This document shows, one piece after another, positions 43,964 to 53,125 of a stretch of 64,000 bases of DNA (within the stretch, counting starts at the first letter, position 1; each line of letters starts with the position of its first letter). The stretch comes from Agelaius tricolor (Eukaryota > Chordata > Aves > Passeriformes > Icteridae), in the NCBI GenBank assembly GCA_023055355.1, contig JALJCS010000056.1, positions 248,001 to 312,000 on the forward strand, given 5' to 3'. Position numbers and translations under genes: made by a program. The notes under the pieces are model-generated. The model was not told the origin of the DNA, ran no database searches, and was given only the letters and a program-made list of their open reading frames with translations.

Positions 43964-44560
43964 CCTATGTCAACAGCCGCTGTTATAACCCATCCAAATT
44001 AAGTACCTGTAGGCAAAATTGAGAAAATTATTGGATTGCAAGAAACTTAGGAAAAAGTGGCAATTCATGGGGAATTGAATGTCCAAAATGAGAGAGATGG
44101 ATTTGTTTTACATTTAATCTTAAAGATACAGTTCAGGACTCAGTAAAAAAAAAAAAAGTAAACAAAAAGGTAAAACCAGCACAGCAATCTAACTCTGTAT
44201 TTATCTCAAATTATATGTTGAGTCGTATTAAAAGACTCCAAGCAGTTATAAAGATGATAATAAATAAAGCTGTTCAGGCATTGGAATTAATATCGAATCA
44301 GCAAAGCCAAACAAAAACTGTGCTGCATCAGAATAAGTTGGCTTTGGACTATTTATTGACTAAAAAGAAGGGGGTGTTTGTGGAAAGTTTAATATATCAG
44401 ATTGTTGAAAATTGATGACCACAGAAAAGTCATTCTAGAAAAAGCAAAAGAAATCAAAGAAGAAAAAAATATAATAAGCCAGGTACCAGTCCAAAAATTA
44501 GAAAACAATGTTAAAACCTAGCTGGTGGGGTAATGTATAAGTAGAAATTAAGATTTTTCC
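43964..44560 (+). pseudogene. env: A1 env, TM part
   Basis: It resumes after CR1 with AVITHPN-type sequence shared with A3. A TM helix at 44215-44415 has RLQAVI, QQSQTKT and QNKLALDYLL, as in A3 (minus 12687-12878). The expected GVC cysteine is replaced by V-F in this copy. Stops end the frame at 44413-44415. Downstream sequence is AT-rich with a weak hydrophobic stretch. Confidence 0.65.
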
Positions 44561-44679
44561 TTTTATGTGTTACAACTATTTTGATATTTCTTCCTTATGT
44601 AATCCCCTGTTTTAGTTTGCCAGCATAGTCGAGAAGATGCAAGTAGGCAAAAAATATTGCTCAAGCCAAATGATTTACA

Positions 44680-45308
44680 AAGAATAAGAGGGGGGATTGC
44701 GTATCTTATTATTGGCTTTTTGCAAATATTAAAATGAATATTTTATGTGTTATGTTAGAAAGTTATGCTGTATTAATTTTCTTAAGTAGTGTCAAATATA
44801 GTTTTAGGTTATAAGAAATGTTAAAATAGAAACTATGCTATGTAATATACTTTTTTAAAGAAAGGACTAGCAGCCATATAGCAGTCACAGGACACCTAAA
44901 TCTTTCAGAGAAAAAGAATTTATTGCTCTCTTATCAGAAGAAACTAACTTCTTCCCGCCTCACTCATCCCAGAAGATGCCATTAGGATTAAGAGGAAGAA
45001 GCTGACACTGACCAGACAGAATCCTTTGTTTGAATGGAAGTTATGCATCATGTATGAAGTGTATGAATATGCAACAGGCCATTGCTTTTAAGGGTTAATC
45101 CTCTGTGAATGTGTGTCCTTTTTCAGGCTTATTTTGCCTAGAAAGAGGTACCCAGACTGTCCGTAACTCTTTGTTTTTTATTATCTCGTATTGTCCTAAT
45201 CTCAATTGTTCACATTTTTATTACTATAATTATATTACTGTTTTTATAACCGTTTTATTACTATTAAACTCTTAAAATTTTAAAAACAAGTGATTGGCGT
45301 TTTTCACA
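44680..45308 (+). repeat. A1 polypurine tract and 3' LTR
   Basis: The purine run AAGAATAAGAGGGGGGA (about 44680-44696) precedes the LTR (44698-45308), which ends GTTTTTCACA. It pairs with 14526-15145. Its first about 9 bases differ from the 5' copy. GTGTC (45309-45313) completes the target duplication. Confidence 0.85.
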
Positions 45309-45313
45309 GTGTC

Positions 45314-46087
45314 CAGCATTGGGATGAGTAAAACAAAGTATATGGTATGGCACTGATAGAAATTGTAATTCCCCCTCTTCTTTGTATAAGTCACATGCTA
45401 AGGCCAGAATATGAAAACTCTCTGACCAAACCAGTCCTGATCCTCCTGTTTGAAATGGAAGCATTTCTCCCCATGGAGGTTTCAGAGGCATCTCAGGACT
45501 TCTCCAGGCAGTACTTGAAACCACTGATGTAAGCTTGGCCTTATTTCCCTATTAGGTGTGATTCTTTGTACATTCCTTGGATCATTTGGGATTCTCAAAC
45601 CATTACCACTCAGTCCCGTTTGAAAGTCAATTTGGTGTCAGCCAGGTTAGATGTGATAGTCCATTTCTCAGGTTCCTTCACAGGTCCTTTGATTCTGCTG
45701 GCATGACTCCCTCTTTCCCTGATTCAGATTGCTGTTTCAGTAGTACCTGAAAAGGACTTCTTAATAGTACAGGGACAGTGACAACAGGAAGACAATACTA
45801 CATTAGAATTGGCCACCAGCATTCCCCAAAACTTTCTGGGTTTAGCTAAAAGCTTTTTTCCACATCCGCCTGTTCTTCTTGTATCCAGCTGTGCTAACAG
45901 CTGCAGAGGCAAATTCTTCTTTCTGTGAGCCACAATTAGTTAAACAAGAAAGGCCAGGCCGATTATACCACAAGATGAATCACATCTATTGCTTTTTGCC
46001 CTCTGGTCAACATTTCACTGTTTTAGCATCACAGACCCATTCCTCTGACAGTTTCCCTGAACAAAAGCCCCTGCTCCTAACAGCAAG
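45314..46087 (-). pseudogene. A3 pre-env region (minus strand)
   Basis: On the minus strand this continues A3 upstream of the A1 insertion, matching A1 38521-39180. It contains a better preserved frame (45524-45264, with PWGEMLP and LVWSESF) in which A1 has stops, and an upstream piece (45933-45724). It reads toward the cysteine-rich region at 14520. The product is unknown; the two fragments plus 14214-14520 may form one accessory or env-leader gene. Confidence 0.5.
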
Positions 46088-46640
46088 TGTGAGAGATGAC
46101 TACTCACTTTAAAAATTCGAAAGGTTTATTAAACTGCAACAAAAATACAACAAAAGGACTAAATAAGGAAAAATTGCAGTGCTAGGAACTGCCCTCATGG
46201 CTGCCTACAACATGGCTGGCTCATCTTTAAGATGGATGCTCAGTCTTTTATACTCCTGGGGGGTTGCCTCAGCCAACACTGGCCCCTCCCAAAGTCTGTC
46301 AGTCAACTCTTCTTTGCCATTTATTGGTGGAGACTGCTTTCTTGGTAACTTGATTGGAGGGTCAGGTGTTGTCATGCTGCACCCCCCTAGCAACAAGCTT
46401 TTCTATTCCCCACTGCCCCATGTAAGGGGCACATGTGCACGCCTTCTTTCTACCTGTCCTAGACAACCCAGCCCATCTGATGGTAACAATAGAGAGGGGG
46501 GGAAAAGGGAACTATGGGGAGAACAGAGGACATCTAAACTACAATAACATAACTATACATTAGTAAAGCTTCTCTTAATATTCACACAATACTTATCCCT
46601 TAATTGTGAGAGCCAATTATCTCATTAGCCATCTATAACA
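46088..46640 (-). repeat. Solo LTR in A3, reverse orientation
   Basis: It runs TGTGAGAGAT...CTATAACA on the plus strand, 553 bp. On the minus strand it has TATAAAAG (complement of about 46236-46243) and AATAAA (complement of about 46121). By comparison with A1 it interrupts A3 sequence, with a short imperfect flank repeat (CAAG/CGAG). Confidence 0.7.
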
Positions 46641-47700
46641 CGAGGAAAAAAGAAAAGAAAGAAAGAGAAAGAAAAAAAGGAGTTTTGCTTCAAGAATAAA
46701 CCACTGCAAGGTTTGGAGAAATAGCCCGATATTAAGGCTATCTCTGCCTTGATCTTATCGCCTATTGCTCATGCCCAGCCCCTCTCTCCCTCTTTTCACA
46801 GCAGCGCTTTCAATGCTGTCCCTCGCCCCTCCTTCTCTGCCACCACTGCACCACAGCAGCCCTGGCTTGCTCCAAGAGCAGGGAGGACTCGCAGACAGCC
46901 ACCTGCGCGGGGGCCCTGGGGGCGTGCCTCGCCTCCCTTTCGCCCCTCTTTCTCTCTCTCTCTCCCTTGACTCCCCTACAGGGACCAATGCTACCATCCT
47001 GGACTCTGGACCACGGCAGGCTGTGAGCCACCTCCAGTGGCACTGCCACTGAGCCAGGCTGGCTCCTCAGTGGCTAACCCACGCAATCCGCGCCCAGCAC
47101 CACTGTCAGGCCGGTGAGCGCATCTGGCAACTCCACACCCTGTGGGACCCTGGCACAACCAAGCCAGCTCCCAACCACCAACAGTGCCCCATGCAAACTG
47201 CACTTTGCGCCGCCTCCACCACATGGGTGAGCACTGGAAGTTGCCGTGCCAGGTCACCCCCATAAATCAGCCCCTGCTGCAGCCCCCCAAGACCTTGCCG
47301 CTCACTTGAGAGGGGCCAAACACCTCCTAAACTTGACAACCTTTAACCTGGTGTCCCCAGGTGCTCTTATCATTCTTTTTCCTTTTGCAGGCATCTGGAC
47401 AAACCATCAACATATTTTCTTTCCCCTTCTAGGAGGACTTGTTTTGCTAAACCTTCCCAACCCCAGTTTGGCACTGAACAACCTCCAAACAACCATGTGT
47501 TAAGGCACCTCCCTGCCCTTCATACAGAAATTATATTCAAACTCTTGTCCTCCTCCAGTATGAAGTTATCATTATTCCACATTCCAACATCTTAGAGTCT
47601 GTTAACCATCCTTTTTCTCTTTTTAAACCTCCTTTATTTTTCTTTTTCTGTTTCCCCTCTTTTTTTTTCTGATTTAACATACTTTGGACTGCACGAGGTG
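46641..47700 (-). other. A3 copy of the stuffer block (minus strand)
   Basis: On the minus strand it is homologous to A1 37796-38520, including a GA-rich run (complement of about 46945-46970). It has an extra GC-rich section not in A1 (about 47050-47400). No gene is recognised; short proline-rich frames on both strands look fortuitous. Confidence 0.55.
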
Positions 47701-47994
47701 TCCACACAACTAGTTTTTCTCTAAAAGTAAGTCCACAGCTCTTTTTTCTTCTAGTACAACCCCCATTTCCAGTTGCATCTGCAAGTCTCTCCCCAACAAG
47801 CTGATGCCTGCCCCAGGAACAAACAAGACATCTCCTATCCCCATGCCAGTCTCTTTCCTAATTACTCCATCTTCAATGACATGGATTTTAAACCTTTCTC
47901 CTTCTGCCCCTGCCACTTCCACTGTGTCACCACCCATATCACATTTCCCTGGAATCTCCACCACACAACTTATCTCCGCCCCAGAATCAACCAC
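47701..47994 (-). pseudogene. pro: A3 protease (minus strand)
   Basis: An open minus-strand frame shows VDSGAE at its start (aspartic protease active site, with Ser in place of the usual Thr) and GAGISLLGRDL. It matches A2 61550-62769 without the LTR found there. Directly downstream on the minus strand the sequence jumps to the pol tether and the stuffer, so RT is deleted. It would have matured the viral polyproteins. Confidence 0.75.
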
Positions 47995-48443
47995 AAATTC
48001 CAGTACTTCCTCTTGGGGGCCTGTTTCCTAAGTTATCAAAGGCTCCAGCTGGCATTCATCCCCCAGAAAACAGAGCCCATGATCTTCCCACTCCTTCACA
48101 GGACACTTCCCCCAAAGCACCTCTAAGTCTCCCTCTAAGTGAGGGTGCCTTCCCCCGCTATAGCAGAATCAGGCATCCCTAGTAGCTGGGGCTCTGCCTC
48201 CCTCTTAAACCCCTCCCATGGATACAGCAGGAGCTGGAATCACGAAGGGAACAGAGACAAGAGCGGGGGTCGGCAGTGAGGCTGGAACCATTAAGGGGAC
48301 AGAGTTAGGAGCAGAAGTCATCAGGAAAGCTGGAATCAAAAAAGAAGTAGAGGTAGGAGCAGGTGGCTCCAGAGTCATGGTGGGGACAGGTGCAATCACG
48401 GTCAGTATGGGTGGGGAGGGCTAAAGCTGCTGACACAGGCAGA
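47995..48443 (-). pseudogene. gag: A3 gag remnant, proline-rich part (minus strand)
   Basis: The minus strand encodes repetitive Pro/Ala/Ser/Thr-rich peptide (PAP, VPFVIPAPA-type repeats) like the linkers of A1 and A2 gag; no capsid motif is seen between it and pro. The plus-strand Gly/Ala-rich frame here is a shadow. A3 ends where the A2 LTR begins. Confidence 0.5.
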
Positions 48444-49014
48444 TATTATAAATACATATTATGTTGTTGGCTTTTAGCAAATATTAGGATGAATGATATA
48501 TGTATAATGTCAAAATAACTTTGCTTTTATTTCTGCTATTAACAAAAACTTAGACATAGTAGTAGTGGTAGCTGATAGTTATGAGTAAATTGTCTGGTCA
48601 GGATAACATCCAGTGAACATGTAATGTGGACCCTGCTATTGATATGCCAACTATCAGCATCTGCCGTCTGAAGAAAGTATAGACCAAGGCCCAGAGTGGA
48701 AGTGATAAGGAAAAGGAGCCAAAACCACAGCCAAGAAACACGTATGCTCTAAAAAGGTGGACCCAAGGAGGGGCCATGTAAAACACTTCCTGGAAAATGT
48801 AAACTAGTTTATGGATATGCATAAGGGTCTATGAATATGCAACAGGCTGATGTAAGGGAAAAGGTATTTAATGGGTATCCCTGAAGGTGACCATGTGCTC
48901 TTGGCTGAGTTCCAAGACACACTCGACTGTAATCTTTGCTTTACTGTCTTTGTCTCCTATTGTCCTTTATTAAACTGTTTAAATTTTCACAGGAGAGTGA
49001 ATGTGTTTTTCACA
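48444..49014 (+). repeat. A2 5' LTR
   Basis: 571 bp, ending GTTTTTCACA; the first bases are TATTATAAAT where A3 has TGTTATGGAT. It aligns over its whole length with the A3 LTR. The partner 3' LTR lies outside the window. Confidence 0.85.
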
Positions 49015-49016
49015 AT

Positions 49017-49036
49017 TTGGGTGGCTCACCCAGGAT
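49017..49036 (+). promoter_or_regulatory. A2 primer binding site, tRNA-Pro-like
   Basis: TTGGGTGGCTCACCCAGGAT resembles the tRNA-Pro primer site of MLV-type viruses, with an extra base and three changes. It differs completely from the initiator-Met site of A1. Confidence 0.5.
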
Positions 49037-50019
49037 GTAACACCTTGCGTCTGAGACTCCAGGGGACGCAGAGCGGGGGGCGTGCCCCGCCTGAGTTCAA
49101 CGGCCTTGCTCGCTTCTTCTGGTGTGCATCGGCGGTTGCAGGTAGAACACCTGGTGGACAAAAAGGAGACATAAAGCAAAGAAAAGGGAAAAGGCTCCCT
49201 AAACGGCAGTAGCCCCACCAGTTCTTGTGCACGAAGAACCGAAGAAGAAAAGAGGATTTGTAAGTATTCTTTCAGGGGGGCAAATACGGGGGATGAATGT
49301 GTGTGAAATAGAGGCAAGCTGGTTATCCCAGACCTGCTACTTGAGTGAGGAGCCTCCCATGCTGTGGTTCCATTCTTTCATGAGAAAAATGGCCAGTAAA
49401 AAGATGAAGTGAGAGATAAATGGAGTGAGAGAATCCCCTGGTGTAACTAGGACTGGGTCTCAGGGAAGGGGTGGGACCCCTTGGAGGAAGGGAGCAGAGG
49501 GTTTTCCTGGCACAATCCACTGGGAAAGCAGGATAAAGAGGTGAAGAGGGCCCTTAAAAATTCTGCTGGGTTGAAAGATAAATATGCCCAAGAGCATCCA
49601 GGACTGAACCTGCTGGGTTGAGGGATTAATATGCCCAAGAGCATCCAGGGTTGAACAACACAGCTGGATTGAGGGATACCCAAGAGCATCCGGGGTTGGC
49701 CAATAACGTTTTGAGATTTTATAATACCCATGGGTGGATATTAACAAGTGACTTGAGAACAAAGGTACCTTATTTTTTTGTTGTCCTGTTGTGAGAGTGA
49801 GTGAGACAGACATAATAAAGAAATAAAAGTGAGTGAGTGTGAATGGAAGAAAGTATATGTAATATATGTTCTTGATTTTGAGTTTATTTTCTGGAAGGAG
49901 GTGTTTTATATTGTGTTGTAGGGAGTGGGTGGTTTTCTGTGTTGTAGGGAGGGGGTGAAATTTGAGTCATTGGGAAGTAGGAAACAGGGGTCAGGGACAA
50001 ATAGATAAAATCCTGAAAA
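49037..50019 (+). other. A2 leader
   Basis: Homologous to the A1 leader, with a donor consensus TTTGTAAGTA (about 49258-49267) and a shorter repeat block (49575-49705). No coding sequence is supported. Confidence 0.7.
49575..49705 (+). repeat. Leader tandem repeats, three copies
   Basis: Three copies of the same unit of about 48 bp as in A1 (core CCCAAGAGCATCC), near 49587, 49635 and 49679. Confidence 0.8.
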
Positions 50020-50158
50020 ATGGGACAAAGAACCAGTAAGTCGGGCTCAGGGAAAGGAGGGAGTAAAAGGGTGTCAGCAGATATACCCCAAGATAGTCCC
50101 CTGGGAATGATGTTAGCTAACTGGGATATTGATCCTTGTACAAGAGAAAAGGATAAAG
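50020..50158 (+). pseudogene. gag: A2 gag, N-terminal fragment, interrupted by K2
   Basis: ATG 50020 gives MGQRTSK, a myristoylation-type start that also resembles the MG-Q start of MLV-like Gag. The IPQDSPLG block follows. After about 46 codons the K2 LTR intervenes; the target duplication ATAAAG is at 50153-50158. Gag resumes at 58850. Confidence 0.8.
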
Positions 50159-50825
50159 TGTTGTAGTGCGTTCTTATATTTTGTAATACTTTGAAGTAGT
50201 TTGTTTTGTATCCCCATGTTTTTCCCAAATGGTTTATCCCAGACTGTACCCCCCCCCCTCCTTTTCCCTCTACTTGTGTTATCCCTTTCCCGGGATAAGA
50301 TCTCCAAAACCCCCACCCTGGCTCTCTGTCAGTCACCTCGACATCCCAGCCCCCTATCTAGAAGTTTCGGTCCAAGTTGTCGAGTGATTAGCCAGGGGCC
50401 AAGGGTCAGCCCCCCAAGTCCTGCCCCATACGCTGTTTTGTATGTCTATCCCCCCAGCACCCATCCCCCAGAGATACCTATTGGTTAGTAGGATTTTATC
50501 TATGTTAGTTTCCTCCCCCCTTTAAATGTGAGCTCCGGACATCCCCCAGGGCTCTCGGCAGGAGGCCCCTGAGGTATAGGAGCTCCTTCGGGACTCCTTA
50601 ATAAAACCTTGGAATATCCCCTGCTGGGAGACGGCCCCTTTTCTCTTCCACCGACGTCTCGGTCGTCTCTGCTGCAGCGAAGGCAACCAGCCTGAGTGCC
50701 CTCAGCACCCTCGGGGCACAGAGAGTGTCTCCCCGCAGTCGGCCGTGGTGGGGTCACCCCCCCCACTCTCTGCCGACCCGGGTAAGGCCCAGGGACATTG
50801 AGAGGCCTGCAGAGAGACTGAGACA
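50159..50825 (+). repeat. K2 5' LTR
   Basis: It runs TGTTGTAGTG...GACTGAGACA. A TTTAAA box (about 50521) precedes AATAAA (50600-50605). Open frames inside it recur in the 3' LTR because the sequence is duplicated; they are not evidence of genes. Confidence 0.95.
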
Positions 50826-50828
50826 GCT

Positions 50829-50847
50829 TGGCGCCCAGCCGTGGGGC
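50829..50847 (+). promoter_or_regulatory. K2 primer binding site, tRNA-Lys-1,2 type
   Basis: TGGCGCCCAGCCGTGGGGC matches the Lys-1,2 primer site (as in MMTV and many class II ERVs) apart from one inserted base and one change. Confidence 0.75.
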
Positions 50848-51065
50848 TCTGAGACCATTCCAGGAGCCCACGGAAAGGGGCTCGGACATTCTTTCAGTCT
50901 GTTCGATAAGCCTTTGGCCGGCAAGCTACCTCGGAAGAACACACTCCGTTTTAGTGAGTTGCTCTCCTGTGGACGAAACTGGGAACTTCAAAGTACCCTA
51001 AGAAGTCAGTTTCAGGTGGAAATCAACATCCCAGGCTTTTTCGTTCCCCTGTCCTGCAGCTGGAT

Positions 51066-51073
51066 TGGTAAGT
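51066..51073 (+). promoter_or_regulatory. Candidate splice donor, K2 leader
   Basis: TGGTAAGT is a strong donor consensus between the primer site and gag. Confidence 0.6.
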
Positions 51074-51264
51074 TTTACCCTTCTCTTGTTTCTCCCCTCT
51101 TTGGGAGGGGGTGGTTCCCTGCCCTTTGTTCTCAGGCCCGCCGCGGAGGGCCGAAGTTTTTTTTCTCTCTATTGTGGGCAGGCTGCCAGCCGCAGGCTTT
51201 TTTCTCCCCCCCCCCCCACCTGGGTTGCTGAAATTTGAGATACAAATTTAAAATCAGAGCCAAA

Positions 51265-53125
51265 ATGGGTGCTAGGCTTTCTGTATCTCACAAGGGTGTC
51301 TATTATCATCTTTTAAACATTCTTAAGAGTGAAAAAATCCGATTTTCAAAAACAGATGTTAAACAGTTCGTCAGATGGCTTTTTGTTCATGTTCCTGACG
51401 TGTCCACTGAAAATCTCAGTGATTTGGCTTTTTGGGACAAAATTGGTAGTGAATTATTGAAGGCAGGGAAATCAGGAGACACCTCTCCGTCAAAATTTGC
51501 TTTTTTAGCCCTGCAGATAAGAAATGTTGTAAAATTTAATTTAAAGATGCAAGAACAGCCATCCGGCAACAGTTTCAATACCTCTCTTTCCCAAAAACCC
51601 GATCTACCCCCCTCCAAGTTCGGTTCTCCCTCCCCCACCCCCCTTTCCCCACCCCCAGCCCCGGCACAAACCCCTGCCCCCCCCCAGAGGCTCCCTGTCT
51701 CCAACCCGGACACTTCTGCCCTGAATTCCCGAGATCCCACCCTCCCCCCTGCTTCCACAAGTTATAATACCGTGTCTCACAACCTTAGTGCCCGCCTTTG
51801 TACCCCCAAGCCGCGTCCGGTAATCCCCTCTGACCATAATGGTGGACACCACGTGGCAATGCCGGTTTCCTCTCCTTCCCACAACCCTTTTCGCTCTCCC
51901 AACAACCCATTCTGCTCGGAGCACCCCGCCCCCGAAACCCGCCGTCGCCCCGCCCTTCCCCCGGCCCCTCCTCCGGCCCCTCCCGCCCTTCCCCCGGTCC
52001 CTCCTCCGGCCCCTCCCACCCCGGCCGCCCCCGCCCCCTCAGAGCTCTGCCCGCCCGCCGCGGGCTCCCTCCGCCCCCCCCCACGGCCCGCCCTCCGGCC
52101 CTCAGAGCAGTGTAACAAGAGACGCTGTCGCCGGCAGACAGAACCCGGAAACAGCACAGTCCTTTTCTGCTGCCCCTGTCTCATATATTCCAGATGTCAC
52201 CGGGGCATTCCAGCCAAATTATAGCCCCCTTTCTGTTGATTCTGTTAAAGAACTAGCCAAAGCCCAAAAAGATTTTGGGAGATCAAGTGAATATTTTAGA
52301 GGGCTCCTTAAAGCTACATTATTCGCTCACATTTTAACCCCTGCTGATATAAAACACCTTTTTTCCTGCCTGTTATCCTCTTCTGAATATCTCTTGTGGG
52401 ATGTTGCATGGCAAAAAGGATTGAGAGCAATTTTACCAGCTCTGTGGGCTGATGAAGCTACTGCTCGTGATGTTTATGGTAACATGTTATCTCTCGACCA
52501 TCTCTGTGGACAGGGAGGTTGGGAAGATAGCGTGACCCAGGCAGAGGGCATTCCCACAAGGGCTTTCAGAGAATGTGCTAGAGCAGCTGAGAAAGCTTTC
52601 TTTGGGCTCCGTCCGGCTGTTCTGATTGAGAATTATTTGAAAATAACACAATCTCCATCTGAGTCCTTTTTGAGTTTTGTGGAAAGGTTGAGAAAAGCTG
52701 TTGAATTGCAAGTTCAGAATGAAGGAGCCAGGATGGAAATCCTCACTGAGATTGCTAAAGAAAATGCCAATGAGAAGTGTAAAGCTGCCATCCTCAGCCT
52801 GCCTCTTGATCCAACGCCTACGCTGCAGGCCATGCTTGAAGTGTGTGAGAAGAAAGTTACCATCACCCTCGCTGACCATGACGAGAGACCAAAACCACAG
52901 AGAAGGATTGCTGCAGTGGAAGGCCCTGAGCCATCATTCACCAGCCAGCTCCAGCATGTCACGATGCCACAAGAGAGAATCTCCAACTCTAATAGACCTT
53001 GCCATCTTTGTGGGAAGTTAGGGCATTGGATGCCTGACTGCCCTCTGAAAAAGCAGTTTTTAGATTTTAAATACAATAAGCTTAGAAACCAGGATTGCCC
53101 AAAGGACCACCTCTCAAAAAACTGA
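51265..53125 (+). pseudogene. gag: K2 gag, one frameshift in a C9 run
   Basis: ATG 51265 (context CAAAATGG) gives MGARLS, a myristoylation-type start. Matrix covers about residues 1-105, then a long Pro-rich linker. The frame changes inside the linker, most plausibly at the C9 run 52074-52082, where one extra base would explain it; capsid and nucleocapsid then run uninterrupted to 53125. The major homology region (QSPSESF...ERL) is near 52648, and there is one CCHC knuckle (C-x2-C-x4-H-x4-C, about 53000-53041), where many betaretroviruses have two. The stop TGA (53123-53125) directly follows the slippery A-AAA-AAC. The frameshift could be real or a homopolymer assembly error. Confidence 0.9.
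53116..53122 (+). promoter_or_regulatory. -1 frameshift site AAAAAAC between gag and pro-pol in K2
   Basis: In the gag frame it reads A-AAA-AAC followed at once by TGA; slipping back one base enters the 1,200-codon pro-pol frame. This heptamer in this phase is the classic betaretroviral gag-pro signal (MMTV). Confidence 0.9.

Noticed and set aside
46755..47339. Proline/serine and Gly/Arg-rich frames on both strands of the A3 stuffer
   Set aside because: GC-rich sequence open on several frames; not conserved with the A1 copy at protein level.
50201..50488. 95-codon frame found identically in both K2 LTRs (also 58225-58512)
   Set aside because: Identity follows from LTR duplication. It is low-complexity Ser/Pro and has no resemblance to an LTR-encoded protein such as MMTV sag that I can support.
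50725..51231. 168-codon plus-strand frame spanning the K2 LTR end, primer site and leader
   Set aside because: It crosses the LTR/PBS border and the splice donor, so it cannot be a conserved protein; no domain seen.
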